Positions 35,137 to 47,425 of a stretch of DNA of 64,000 nt are shown piece after piece. The stretch comes from Cunninghamella blakesleeana (taxonomy: Eukaryota; Mucoromycota; Mucoromycetes; Mucorales; Cunninghamellaceae): positions 1,302,001 to 1,366,000 of the forward strand of contig JAFCIZ010000007.1 in the NCBI GenBank assembly GCA_017871115.1, read 5' to 3'. A model generated the notes under the pieces. It had not been told where the DNA came from and made no database searches. It worked only from the letters and a program-made list of their open reading frames with translations. Made by a program: the position numbers and the translations under genes. How positions within the stretch are numbered: the stretch's first letter is position 1; the number at the start of each line of letters is the position of its first letter.

Positions 35137-36015
35137 TATACATTAATTTATCCATTGAAATAAATAAAATAAAATAAAATAACACGAATAATTATTGATT
35201 CGACGGAATATATAATATTAATAACATTTTTTCGTTAGCAGTTTTTTATATAAATAAGAATATGACTGGAATCTTATATTTAAGAACCTCCTATAAAACA
35301 GAAATATAATATTAACTTTTATTACCCCTTCTCCTCCCCACTTCTTTCTCTCGATGATGTGAAAAGAAAACGATACGTATACGTGCAGATTCCTTATTTT
35401 TTAAAATAACATCTTGACAGTGGAGATTATAATTAGGGGCAGTTTCCCTACAATTTTCTGAATCAGGTTGCGAAGACATACGAATTTAGTTTTTTTAGTT
35501 TTTCCTGTTGTTTATGATAAACTTTATATGAACGACTTTTATTTATTTATTATGGTCTTTTATCTCTCTCCTTTTATTATTCTCCTATCCTCTTCATAAA
35601 GTTATTTTATTTTATTTTTTTTAATATTAACAGTTGTGATATATAACGGTGTTTATTAGTTATTTTAGGTATGATCTACCATCTAAAAAAAAACAAGTGA
35701 TCGGCCATTTTTTATTATGATATTTATGAATATTTTTTATCTATTAAGGTTATACTATATTAGGTCAAAATCGGGGTAAGGGCAGTAAGTTGGTAATTTT
35801 TTTTTACAATTATGTAAAAATGGAAAAAAAAAGGTGTATATTTATATTATGAATGTTATATAAAAAAGAGAGATAAAGGGAAAATATGGCTATGTAATGT
35901 CTCTATATATATATATATATATTATATTTTTACAAAAAAGAAGAGGAAGAAAATATGGAATAAACTATTTATAAGAAGGTTGATATATATATGTATAATA
36001 TATGTGAAGCTATTT
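35137..36015. other. Convergent intergenic region
   Basis: It separates the CASD1 and phosphatase stops. Bases 35330-35490 are less AT-biased and hold ATGATGT and CTGA boxes about 100 bases apart, but without a closing stem, so I do not call a snoRNA. A TA repeat lies at about 35903-35925. Confidence 0.5.
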
Positions 36016-36762
36016 TTAATAAACAGTAGTAATAGAAGATGGGGAAGAAATATTTGGAGTAGGTGGAGGATTAGCAGATCGATTTTTTGTATAATCATTT
36101 TCAGGTCGTAAGAAGGAAGAAGATGAAGATTTAATAAAAAGCTGTCTTTCAAATAACTGTAATTGATATAATAATGAGAAGCTTGGGCCAACAGCAGGAG
36201 CACGTCTTTGTACAAAATTATAAGCGTCTTGCATTGGTAATTGAAAACAGTGCATTATATAAGCAATCACAATAGTGGCAGACCTTGCTACACCACATTG
36301 GCAATGAACAAGGACAGCTTTATTATGTTTTTTAGCTTGATCTATTAAATCGATAGCGTCTTGTAATTTTAATTGATCATCGTTGTGGTTAATGATATTG
36401 GATGTGGGCACTAATTTATGATAGCCTATTGTCTTTTCTGATACATGATTATTTATTTTTGTTGACCAAGGAATGATGTTATTAAATAATGGTTTTCTAA
36501 CTTCTGTTGCTACATTCAATATACAATCGATGTTGTTTAATTGTTCTAAAGTATGTGCGTTGGTTTCATTTCCGATATAAAGATAAGGAAGAATTTTTAT
36601 AGGGCCATTTTGATAAGATTTATGATTTTGTGGCAAGCTGGTATTAATATTATTATTGTTATTATTATTATTATTTATTTTATTAGTTTGGAATTGAGTT
36701 GTTGATATAATACGAAGTTGTTTTTTACATTGTCTTCTATTTGCTAAAGTAGAGGTATTCAT
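36016..36762 (-). CDS. Dual-specificity protein phosphatase
   Basis: An intronless gene of 248 residues. The domain starts at PIKILPYLYIGNETNA (residues 54-69) and carries the signature HCQCGVARS at 153-161, with nucleophile Cys154 and Arg160. The helix AYNFVQRRAPAVGPSF that follows is typical of MAP-kinase phosphatases. The segment from residue 99 to 131, which should carry the general acid, is longer than usual and N-rich. Fungal relatives include S. pombe Pmp1 and yeast Msg5/Sdp1, which switch off cell-wall and stress MAP kinases. The substrate cannot be told from sequence. The N-terminus has a run of Asn encoded by AAT repeats, and the C-terminal 40 residues are S/P-rich. Confidence 0.9.
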   Translation of the reverse strand: MNTSTLANRRQCKKQLRIISTTQFQTNKINNNNNNNNNINTSLPQNHKSYQNGPIKILPYLYIGNETNAHTLEQLNNIDCILNVATEVRKPLFNNIIPWSTKINNHVSEKTIGYHKLVPTSNIINHNDDQLKLQDAIDLIDQAKKHNKAVLVHCQCGVARSATIVIAYIMHCFQLPMQDAYNFVQRRAPAVGPSFSLLYQLQLFERQLFIKSSSSSFLRPENDYTKNRSANPPPTPNISSPSSITTVY

Positions 36763-37183
36763 AGTTAATATATAGATATAGATATATAAAGTATTGTGTA
36801 TTGATTATCTAATGAAAAAGTAAAACAAAATGAAAAGAGATACAGGAAAAAAAAAGTGAAGGTGCTTTATATATTTTTATTTGAGAGGAGAAAGAAGTTA
36901 AGGAGAATGTAACCAAATTAGAAAATAATAAAGTAATTATTATTGGCTAATTGCTCATTAACTCAATTGATCTCCTACTGTTTTTATATATATATTTCTT
37001 CTTTCCGTCTATAGATAAATTATATCATTATATTCTCCTAATTCCTTATTATAACTTATATAAAATTACTTTTGTTACATAAAAGTAAACCTAAAAAAAC
37101 TATATGCAAACAATATATTAATTTTATATAAATGTAAATAATAAAAAAAATAGAGTATGTAAGGAAATAAATAAATAATTATT

Positions 37184-37187
<4 letters not shown>

Positions 37188-37228
<41 letters not shown>
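37188..37228. repeat. AAT trinucleotide repeat
   Basis: About 13 tandem TAA/AAT units in intergenic DNA, followed closely by a long T run. Confidence 0.9.
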
Positions 37229-37230
<2 letters not shown>

Positions 37231-37906
37231 GGTTGCTTTTTTTTTTTTTTTTATTTCAACTTGATTGGCAAATATAATGGTTGTTCATTGGTTTATTCTT
37301 TCCTTTCCCCAAAAAAAAATAAAATAAAACTTCATTTTTATTGTTCATTACTAAACATTTAATATTAAAAAGGGTTTCAAAAACCAACTTATCTATCTTT
37401 CTGTTTATGATTAAAAAAATAAATAAATGTATTATATTACATAAAACAGAATAATTATTGTTTAATACATAATACTTTTCCAATTTTTGTTATTAGTATT
37501 TACATTTATTATTTTATAATGATTATTTAATGACATTCAAGCTGTAGATTTTTTTGTCTGGACTTTTTGTCTTATTATGATCGTAAACTCAGAAAAGAAA
37601 TTCTATAGAACTTTTATTGATTGTTTAATTATCTTATTTTTTTTTTCTTTTTTCAATCATCTGAAACAGCCATATCATAGCTTTTTTTTTTTTGGTTTCA
37701 TTTCTAGTGTTCCCTTTTCCTTTATACTATAAAAATGTGTATATTTATAAAAAAAAAAATAGGAAAAGTTAAACATATCCAATGTAAACGAGACGATAGG
37801 TTGCCTATTGAAAGTTTACTCTACGAATGGTACATATCATTTTAAGTAAAGCGAATGATTTATCAATAGTAACAGTCTAATCAAGAATCGGTAGAGCCAA
37901 TGAAAG

Positions 37907-37910
37907 TATA

Positions 37911-37957
<47 letters not shown>

Positions 37958-37987
37958 ATGTGTTTATATATGTATGTATGTGTGTAT
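37907..37987. repeat. Compound TA / TG / TATG repeat
   Basis: TA units pass into TGTGTG and then TATG units. Such compound arrays usually vary in length between isolates. Confidence 0.9.
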
Positions 37988-38789
37988 TATATGATGGTTA
38001 GGAATCAAATCACATCTTTAATAGAAACTAAAAAAATATACTTGTTGCATAATTGTCTTGCCTTTATATGATTTGATATGATTTGATTTTTCCTTCTTCA
38101 GAAGCGTTAAGATAAATCATGTAATATCATCACATTTTAGCTTTGTATAGTGGTCTGTTAGTCAATCATTAATTTACAAATACTATTTACTAAAAAGTAT
38201 TAAGATAATCGGGAAATTACTAGTGTATTCAGGGAAGAATACTATTTATAAAAAACTAGGATATTAAACCAGTCAATCTAATCATGGAACAAAAAAAGTA
38301 TAATTAATAGTTAAATTAGGCACAAAATATAATCAATTATTTTAAATATATACTGATATTTATTTATATCTATACAAATATACTAATAAAAAGCATCGAG
38401 TAATACAAAGAACATACCGCCAATGAATGACAATAAAGTGATTCTATTTTTTTTTCTTTAACCACAATAAATAATAATAAAAAATATATAGTGTGGGTGG
38501 TTGCTGTTAAAATTTATACCCTTCCAACGATTATTTGATTTTGTTAGTTTTATATATACAAAAAATCAATCAATAAATAGAATCTTATTACTTTTTTTTT
38601 TTTTAAATGACTTTATTTTAAAGTAAATCCTTGATGATTAGTATCTAAACAGTAAAACTGCTGATCAGTGGACGGAATTTTAAATCAACATATATTTTCT
38701 AATTTTTTTCCCAAAGGAGAAAATCTTCAACTTATTTTTTCTTTTTAAAAAGAGAGAGGAAAAAGGAATAAATTAATGTTTAAGCAAGT

Positions 38790-39859
38790 ATGTCCTCACG
38801 TACACCAAACGATATTTTATTACATAAAACAATTCACAGTAACATAAATAAATCTGGCCAAAAAAAGAACCGACAACAAACTACTCATTCTACTAAATTA
38901 AAAAACTTACTCATAAATGGAAAGGAAAGGGATGAACTTATGGATGCTTGCTGTCAAGGTGATGTTAATAAAGGTTAGTTATTTGCTATTATTTTAGTAA
39001 TGGGAGTAATAATAAATATATTTCTTACAGTGTATATATATAAAGTCTAAATGAATTTATTCTCATATATGTATTTAGTGCAACTACTATTAAAAAATAC
39101 AAAACCAATGTTAAACCCTGACATGATTAGAGATTCAAAACTTCGTAGTCCATTATTAATAGCTTGTGCAGCAGGAAGGGCAGACTTAGTACGTCTATTG
39201 ATATCATATGGCGCCGACGTGAATAATCCAGTAGGCGATATAATAGGCAATCGACCTTTAGACCTAGCAGTAATATCAAATAATGTAGAAACTGTTTTGG
39301 CTTTACTTGAAGCAGGTATATAAACTTAATATATATAATGCTCATTTTGTTGGAATTTTTATAATTATTGTTTGTAGAATGATATATATATTAATGATTT
39401 ATTTTTATATAGGCGCTAAAATATATTCATCACCACCATCATCATCATCAAATAATGATCGTGTTCCTATTAGAGAACGTGCAAGAACAAGGTCACCTAT
39501 TGATCTGGCACAATCTAGATTAAATTTATTGATAAATCAAAAAGACGAACTTAGTTCTAATCATCCCGCTTTTATGTCTCAAATACTACAGGTATATAGA
39601 TATATTCATAATGATAATAGTAATACAGAATGGACAGACATTACCTTTATTAATGTATTATTGATATTTTTTTTTTATTATATAGATCATTGATTTATTA
39701 AAAATGTTTACACAATGCTCTGTACCATCAGTACAAGATGATTTAAATGATCTGACAAATAAATTATCAACAATTAATATACATCAACAACAAGATATAG
39801 ACAAGACGGATGATTTAATAAAAGATTTGGGAAGCATAATATCAAAATTACAGCTATAA
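38790..39859 (+). CDS. ANKRD54: ANKRD54-like ankyrin-repeat protein
   Basis: Four exons (38790-38973, 39079-39315, 39413-39591, 39686-39859) give 257 residues. A basic N-terminal stretch (KSGQKKNRQQTTHSTKLKNLL) precedes ankyrin repeats: ELMDACCQGDVNKVQLLL, LRSPLLIACAAGRADLVRLL and GNRPLDLAVISNNVETVLAL. The repeat set is followed by RARTRSPIDLAQSRLNLLI and a C-terminal helical part (QIIDLLKMFTQC, then DDLNDLTNKLSTI). This tail matches the one that follows the repeats in animal ANKRD54 (Liar), a nucleocytoplasmic shuttling adaptor for Src-type kinases. In a fungus its partner must differ, as Tec-family kinases are not known there. A short S/P run (about residues 146-153) interrupts the last repeat. 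Confidence 0.85.
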
Positions 39860-40399
39860 AGCATATTTTATTTTATCTTAACACCTATACCATCTCTCAT
39901 AATTTCGATTTTAATTTTAATAAAAATGAAAATAGTAAAATTAACCTATATTAAATAAATTTGAAGTGCAACATATACATAGTACGAAGATGAATCAATA
40001 TAACTATATATTTTTTGTTTTGTATTTTTGAATATAAATTTTACAAGCTTACTGTTATTATTATAATATTTAATCAATAATAACAGTAGTTAGTTCATTC
40101 TAAGAAAAGCAATTTTTTTATATTGTTATTAATAATAACTGGGTATTAGATGAAAAAAAAAAAAAAGAATAAAAATTATAAGCATCAAGACCAATGCGGA
40201 AATGAAAATAACACCAATTCAATATAAATAAGAGTTAAACTTCTCGCACTCAAGTTCAATTTGAAATTCAACCAATATTATACGATTATGGAATGCTAGG
40301 TATTGGAGATTCTGAATGTATTGAAGTATCAATTGATAAGATAAAGAACGAACCATGACGATAAACAAATCATGATAATTTTTGTTGAAAAAAAAATAA
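39860..40399. other. Intergenic region
   Basis: It follows the ANKRD54-like stop and leads into the retroelement relic. A short open frame on the minus strand at 40219-40416 has no support. No LTR end is visible. Confidence 0.4.
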
Positions 40400-41800
40400 A
40401 AATGTCTCTGGTACATAGTGTTTTTCTATTATATTATTAGCAAAAAGGAGAGTAGCAGAGGTTGATTACTAGTTTTTGGATCTTAAATTAAGTAACTATA
40501 GGAGCTTATTTTTTTTATCTCTGGTACAAGCCTTGGCTAATTAAATGGTTCTAATTATTTTTCCATTTTGGTCTTATTAAGCGGATTATATCAAATCCTG
40601 TTGCATCCGATACTATGGGTAGATTGTCAATCACAGCTCATATTTGTAATTTTATGTGTGAATTTTTTGGCTTCTGGTACCATAGCTAACTCTTTTACAT
40701 TTGCACGTCTCATATTAATAACTATATTACTTATCCAAATTTTCATTATATCTATTGATGATAATACTTTTAGCGAATACACATTACACTCAGGGATATT
40801 ATTTAGTTGATTAGATGGGTGTAATATGAAGTTTTATGCTTCTATATGTGTTGAAACTATTTATATTTCTTTTTTTAAAATTTTGATTTTATTGATAGTG
40901 TTGGTATAGTGTTGGTACAGTGTTTGCATATTTCTGAATAAAAGAGGTTGTTAGGGTATTTCCCATACTCTTAATTATACATCTAATAAAAGTTGTATGA
41001 TATTAACTTGATTTCTTTGAAGGTAAATTTCTCTTTATGTTGAAATAATTTTTGAATTGACAAATATGTTGAAGAAAGAAAAGTGTTTTATTTGGAGTGA
41101 ATTATTTAATAGGTTGAAAGGTGTCTTGGTTAAAAGTATTATCTTAAAATTACTGAGCTATAAACTTTTCATCTTTATGCGAGTAGGCCAGAGATTCTAT
41201 TAATGGTCTACTAGTATAAGGATCTAATACTATTGAATATATTCATGGAAGTTATAACTGAAAAACGTAGTACAATTTTGACACATGGATTTGGTTCGAT
41301 CACTATTTAGATAAGTTTCGTAGATATTTGACTGATAATTAATTTATCATGTATATGAATAACAAGGTTGTTAAATATTTATCGCGTGAGGAAGAGTTAA
41401 CTGCTAAGCTTAATCACTTTGTACTACTCTTACAAGAGTTTATTTTTTTTAACATAATTCGGGAAAAACAAATTTTATAGATGATGTTTTTTCTCAATAT
41501 TTTCTTGTTGCTCAAAGTCTATGGAAACATACGAAAATGAATCAGAAGGAAAGATATTTCATGATTCGTTAGTCGAAGTTAATGGTTATTAAACTGAAAT
41601 TCGAGAAGTCTTCAATTATTTAAATAGTCCAATTAATCTAACGAAGGAAATGTAACTTATAAAGCAAGATAGTATAATGTTTATAATAGTATTTTGTTTA
41701 GATTGTTGAAGACAAGAATTATTGTGATTCCTTAAATAGCGAAAGAAAATCGATGGTGTATTCAATACACTCAAATCGTAGATTCTATAGTTCCAATGGA
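40400..41800 (+). mobile_element. Decayed Ty3/Gypsy-type retrotransposon polymerase (RT, RNase H, start of integrase)
   Basis: No full frame survives, but pieces in three shifting frames follow the order of a Ty3/Gypsy pol. About 40455-40515: RLITSFWILN-stop-VTIGAY, matching the RT block RxxVDYRxLNxxT. From 40556: FSILVLLSGLYQILLHP (family: FSxLDLxSGYxQIxLHP), later SFTFARL and ISIDDNTFSEYTLH, matching the YxDD box with the first residue changed. About 41057-41160: FELTNMLKKEKCFIWSE then LFNRLKGVLVKSIILKLLSY, the connection and RNase H start. About 41310-41480: DKFRRYLTDN-stop-FIMYMNNKVVKYL then LTAKLNHFVLLLQEF, the RNase H end. About 41658-41740: YKARQYNVYNSILFRL, resembling the integrase zinc-finger entry. 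Stops and frameshifts are frequent, so it is long dead. No LTRs, primer site or gag were found. Confidence 0.85.
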
Positions 41801-42152
41801 ATTAATTATATTCGAATTTACTCGATTTTTATTTTTCAAATTTTAAGAGGATTTCTAACTAGGTTTTTACCCTTTATTTTTTATTTTTTATTTTTATTAT
41901 AAACAAACCAATTATATATTTTTTATATATATCAATTAATAAAAATGTATTTTTAAAATAAGAAGTAATGCTTTTTTAATATAGGAATTGAAAATTTAAA
42001 ATGTTTGATTGTAATCAGATATCCCAAAATCCATTATTATTTTAGATAAATATTACAAAAGAGTTTACTTTATATAAAAAAAAATAGTAATATTAAACAG
42101 CAATATATACATATACATATATAATTTTTCTAATAATATTAATGATGTTAAG

Positions 42153-43911
42153 TTAATTAAAATCTTGATATACATCCATTATGTTTTGTTGTTGATCATT
42201 AATAATACTTTCAATATTATCAGGTTGATATAAACAGGCATATTCAGGTTGGTGAGGAGGTTGGACGATTTCAGGATTATAAGAATAGTTATAGGTTTGC
42301 TCATGTAATTCCCAAACACCGCGACGAAGAAGAGGGTCATGCTGAGTAGTAGTAGAATCAATAAATTGTTTAGGATTCAAATCTTTAGGATTTGATAACT
42401 TTGATGGGTCCAAACTTAATTCAACATAAATGGTATAACTTCTCATATCATTCACAATACATCTCATCCAACCATGGATAGCTTGAGTAGCATTCACCGC
42501 TAAAGGTTCTCTTAATAAAAATCTTACTTGTTGCCAATGTGTTCTATCTGCTGATGGGCTTGTTGACATTTCAATGGTTGTATTGGGTTCATTTTCTGAA
42601 TGGCTGTTTATATTATTATTGCTATTAGATTGCTGATTATAAGGTGGAGGCGCAAAAGTCAGATCAAACCATCCGGCTACACCATGCATTAACCCTGTAT
42701 ATGTCGATACCCATTTGTATGGAATTGTTATATCCTTTAATTCCTCAATGGTGACACTAGAAAAATCTACATCATAGCAATCAAATATAGTTGGAGTGGT
42801 CATTAGTTGTCTTGGATCAAAATGACCTACTACTGGCATCCCAAACATTTCATTTTTAGCATCTTGATATAATGATGAAAGGTCAATCCCATAAAATGAA
42901 TCTTGTTCCCTATTGATTTACATATGTATACTTGTTAAAACCTTTTAAATACTCACACATGCGTATATATATCTATATATTTATATATGTTACCAGAATC
43001 TAGCTTTTGACATTGTTTCAGTCCATAAATTTGCATCAGTAAATGGTGCCAAATAGATACCACCTTTAGATGGATATAAGGCCCCACCTGGTTTTAAATA
43101 ATGATCTCTAGCATAAATATAACTTTCCAGCTATATTAAAATTGAATAAATCCATAGATTGGTATGTCAATAAAATATTCACACATATAGTTTTATATTT
43201 TATATTTATAAAAATATTACCATTCTTTCATGGAATAATAATACACCAATAGGTTCTGATACAATAGTATCTACTTGAGGAATAGGCAAGTTGTCATCTT
43301 CGATTTTAGCTGTTGTTAAAAATAAATAATAATAAATGTCAACAATGTATATAATATATATATATATTTAGAAAAACCTTCCATTATATAAAAAATATTT
43401 ACCATTGACTACTTTGATTTTATCTTTTAAAAAAGCATTTTTATCATTTACACCAGCTTGACTAATCAACTTTTGCATTTTTTTAGCCATACCGGAAGCT
43501 TCTACAGCATAAACCATTTTAGCTCCAGCTTGTACGGCAAAATAAGATAATATACCAGATCCAGCACCTACATCCATTACTATTTTATCATGAAAGCTTT
43601 TTTGGCCATTTAATAATATAGCTGATCGATATGTTGAAGTACGAACTGTATCTTGAAGCATATTTTGCTAAATAAATAAATAAATAAATAAGAATGTTTA
43701 TATAATTATGGTCGAAATAATAAGTATTAATAAAAATAATTCTCGTGTTTAAAAGCTTGCGCGTTTATATTTCATCTTTCTTTCTCTATCTGTCCATATA
43801 TACTAATAACTTTCATTTAAAGTTTACCTGATGTTGTAACATAGCATAATAGCCAAAATATTGAGGATCACGATGTTCTACACCTGGATCTGTCTTATTT
43901 TCAGAACTCAT
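42153..43911 (-). CDS. CARM1: CARM1/PRMT4-type protein arginine methyltransferase
   Basis: Five exons (43911-43828, 43667-43403, 43309-43221, 43130-42994, 42909-42153) give 443 residues. The enzyme transfers methyl groups from S-adenosylmethionine to arginine, forming asymmetric dimethylarginine on histones and RNA-binding proteins. Motifs: the [17 protein letters not shown] entry helix (family YFxxYxxLxxQxNMxxD), SAM motif [20 protein letters not shown], the acidic end of strand 2 (VYAVEAS), and the double-E loop [13 protein letters not shown] with Glu135 and Glu144. Then come [14 protein letters not shown] and a beta-barrel with [17 protein letters not shown] and PFTD with AxFW are closer to CARM1 than to PRMT1. 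An N/S-rich loop interrupts the barrel near residue 300. The C-terminal tail lacks the long activation domain of animals. Confidence 0.9.
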
Positions 43912-43924
43912 ACTTTATATATCG

Positions 43925-43956
<32 letters not shown>

Positions 43957-44360
43957 ATGGGGAAAAGGAAAAAAACATACAACACCAAAGCAAATTGTTT
44001 AAAAAAATCGGGAGTATAAAAGCCGGTCACCCAAACATATTTTTTTTTACTTCAATCTTTTTGCATCAATTACCTTTTCAAAAAAGGCATCTCACAATAT
44101 TTTCACTTATATTATTATTTTACATTTCATTGCTATTAATTCAATTTTTAATCGCGTATAAAATATATTTAAACATACATTGAGATTATTTAAAAATATA
44201 GATTGTTCTATATACAAGTTTTAATTGTATTTTTTAACGTTTTCATTTAATACCGTTTCTATTTATTATAGTAAAATAATGTATTCGAAATCTATCTAAA
44301 CATAATAAAAATTATAAAATCATTCTATTTATTAATATATAATTAAAAATTTATAATTTA
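43912..44360. other. Spacer with a 29-base poly-A run
   Basis: It lies between the THG1 3' end and the CARM1 5' end, both on the minus strand. Bases 43925-43953 are pure A, 14 bases before the CARM1 ATG on the template view, so the transcript probably has a U-rich leader or the run is a promoter element. A small plus-strand open frame at 43995-44183 is hydrophobic and unsupported. Confidence 0.6.
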
Positions 44361-45391
44361 TCATTTTAATAAATCATCATGCTTTAACCAAAACTCATCA
44401 CCAATAATATCATCATAAATAGCTGTTGGTATCTTTTTAGTGCGTTGAACAGTTTCTCCAGTCCTTGGTGAAACGCTTGACACTTGAGTATTTAAACGAA
44501 TAATGGTTGATCCTTTTTTATAAATAGGTTCTATCTTATTATAATTAGTGTTGTATTGATTAAATAGTATTTCATGTTTATCTTTGGAAAAAGTGCCTCT
44601 TAACATATCTTCTGCTTCTTTTTCAGACTTTCCACCTTGTACAATACTCCAAAATGTCGTATTATATAAATTATTAATATGACCTAATATAATATATGCA
44701 CATATATTATTACTATTATTATACATCTTTTATTATTTTATTACTGTAATTTATTGAAATAAACTTACAATCTGCTTGTCGCCAGCTTAAATAATCCCTT
44801 AAATTTTGATCGGATGGATAGCAAACTGATCTAGAATCAAAACATGGTGCATATTTTAAATCTATTCCCTTGAAAAATTTTGACCAATTCATCACATAAT
44901 TTGAAGTAAATAAACTACCTATTGTTGACACTAATTTACTATAAATATTTATATTTATTCATTAATATTAAATAAACTTAATTTTTACTTGTATTTTAAA
45001 CTCTTTTATTATATATATCTTTCAATACCTTGCGCGCCTTGAATACAAGTTACTTGATTTTGATATTACAAAACTATATTCATCACTTTGTCCATATGCA
45101 ATGTTAATATCATGTATTTCTTTCATTACTTCAATAGCACAATGATTCATTAGTTCGATAGCTCTACGATCATTAGGTTTATCAAATTCATGTTGTTGTG
45201 AAAATCTATAAATAGTATAATGTTTTTTTTAATATATGATATAATTTACAACATATATTTATACATTTATATATTATCACTTTGTACCTATGAAAGCCTC
45301 TACCATCGATTCGAATAACTATATACGTGTTAGGTAGCAATGAATCATCTTTTTCAAATAATCGTACATATTCATATTTAGAATTGGCCAT
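44361..45391 (-). CDS. THG1: tRNA-His guanylyltransferase THG1
   Basis: Four exons (45391-45288, 45205-45029, 44938-44769, 44683-44361) give 257 residues. THG1 adds the extra G(-1) to the 5' end of tRNA-His by 3'-5' addition, which histidyl-tRNA synthetase needs. It is essential in fungi. Seen are [13 protein letters not shown], the metal-binding [12 protein letters not shown], the second carboxylate pair in [10 protein letters not shown], the [19 protein letters not shown] helix, [29 protein letters not shown] and the C-terminal [11 protein letters not shown]. All family landmarks are present in order and length matches yeast Thg1. The third exon ends inside the [10 protein letters not shown] motif and the split Cys codon rejoins exactly. 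Confidence 0.96.
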
Positions 45392-46193
45392 TTTTAAAAA
45401 AAGAAAAACAAATTTTTTTTTATGAATTTTTATTTTACGCCATTTGATCCTGTCTTGGGCTGAGTTTAAATTTTTGAAAGTACCGTGTAACAATGCGTAC
45501 TACAATTTTTTTCAAATAGCAATTCAGATATACCATTATTTTAATAAATAGAATATATTTGAAAAATTAAAAAAGATAAATATACATAGGTAATAATACT
45601 AGATAATACTATAAAATAACTAATAGAAAATAAAAAATAATATACGTAAGTAAATAGTGATAAACTCGTAATAAATACGTAGGTGGGGATTTTTTTGTGA
45701 TGGAAAAAAGAAACGCGTATTCGTTTGGCAAACTTCTTTATAATTTTCTTTTATTAATTGCCCTCTGAATAATAATATGTTTTTTTATTTTATTTTTGCA
45801 TTTTAATTCAGCTTTTCAAGAATAGATTTTATATTACATACACACACACACATATATATATATATAAACTGCCTAATTTTTTATAATTTTTTTTTGCCTC
45901 TATACATACGAATATACGTTACCTTTTTTTTTTCCTTTATCTATCTCTGTAACCCTTTTCAATAGAATATATAATTACAATAATAAACAAAAACATAGTA
46001 TAAAAATGATATTTTTTTTAAATAAAAGGTAAAAATATTTTTATGTTATTAATTATTAAAATAAATTATAGAAAAATTATTGTTAAAAAATAATGCATTA
46101 AATAAAATAGTAACGATAGTAATAATGTTAGTTGGATTTTTTTGATATTTTGTTTTTGTTAATTTAAAATATAGTTGAATGAAAACAGTTTGA
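45392..46193. other. Intergenic region
   Basis: Between the THG1 start and the 3' end of the orphan membrane-protein gene, both minus strand. It contains CA/TA microsatellite at about 45838-45866 and poly-T runs. No gene is seen. Confidence 0.5.
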
Positions 46194-47385
46194 TCAGCTT
46201 CTATTTGTACTTGTTGTAGAAGATAAGGATTGACTACTAGATAATTCTAATGCACTTGCTTTTAGTATTCTTCTTGCTAATACAACATCACTTACTTTAT
46301 TATTGGGTTGTTCCGATTCATTATTTTTAATTTGACTTCTATTATTTAGTGAGAAGGTCTATTTTAAAACAAAACAAAAAAGAAAGAAACAAATTATAAA
46401 TCATTAAATATATAAATAAAATGAAAAAAAATTAAAAGAAAGGGAGGGGGAAAAGAGATAAGAATAGATATACCTCATGAGAATTATCTTGTATTATTGA
46501 TGTAGGTCTAGATTGTAATATAGTGGTAGATGATCGATTACTATGATTTTGTTCTTGATCAGATACTTGCATGTTTAAACATTCTACAATATCAGATAGC
46601 TGATGCGATTGAGGTATAGGTGACTTTAATTTATATCTTTGCCAAGGTCGATCATTATCCATATTACTGTTCAGATCCATTTCTTCTCCTTCGTTATTAT
46701 CATTATTATCATCATCTTCAGAAACATCATTTTGCATATCTTTATTTTCAATTTCTACTTTTACATCATAAATATTATTCTCTCTTGGTAAATTGAAAAT
46801 TTGGCGTTGCTTACCATTAGATGATGATTGCTGCTGCTGTTGTTGCTGTTGTTGCTGCCGTTGTTGTTGTCTTTTTTCCCATAAATCTAGTTCATCCACA
46901 CCTCTTCTTCTGTTTGGATCTTTCCATATAAGTGAACGAGGAACTAGTGTAAGCGAAGATGCATCTATAGGTATAAAAGTAGATGGATATGAAAGATCAT
47001 TATCATCTTTTTTATTAATATTACTATTACTTGTGTTGATGTCTTTTATTGATAAAGTCGGTTGTGAAAAATTGATGGTTGCCCAAGAATGCTGTTCTCT
47101 ACCATTCAAATCATTTATAATATAAGATGAAGTAGAAGGTAAATATGGAGATGAATGGAAGATTTTTTCGTTACGTAAAGTCTTTTCATCATCAACATCA
47201 TCTTTATCTTGATAAATTTTTTGTTTCAAATAAAGAAAAACATTATATTTTTTGAAGATATAATATAAGAAGAAGACAATTAAACTTAATAAACATAATA
47301 TACCAACGACAGCAAAAGTGAGCAATACAGGAAATGATGGCTGCCATTTATCAGAATCATTGCTATCAGTAAAAGGCGATGGAGA

Positions 47386-47425
<40 letters not shown>

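Larger units (their letters stand above)
36763..38789. other. Long divergent intergenic region with several microsatellites
   Basis: Two kilobases separate the phosphatase (minus) and ANKRD54-like (plus) starts. It holds an AAT repeat at about 37188-37228 and a TA/TG compound repeat at 37907-37987 (listed separately), poly-T runs near 37239 and 37681, and no coherent reading frame or RNA gene. Confidence 0.5.

Noticed and set aside
35350..35465. Possible C/D snoRNA in the CASD1-phosphatase gap
   Set aside because: ATGATGT and CTGA boxes occur, but the flanks do not pair into a terminal stem, and such boxes are common by chance.
40219..40416. 65-residue minus-strand open frame beside the retroelement relic
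   Set aside because: It has no similarity I recognise, no splice partners, and lies where the plus strand begins to show decayed pol.
43995..44183. Small hydrophobic plus-strand open frame between THG1 and CARM1
   Set aside because: AT-rich DNA yields Phe/Leu/Ile-rich frames by chance; no other gene-like feature is present.
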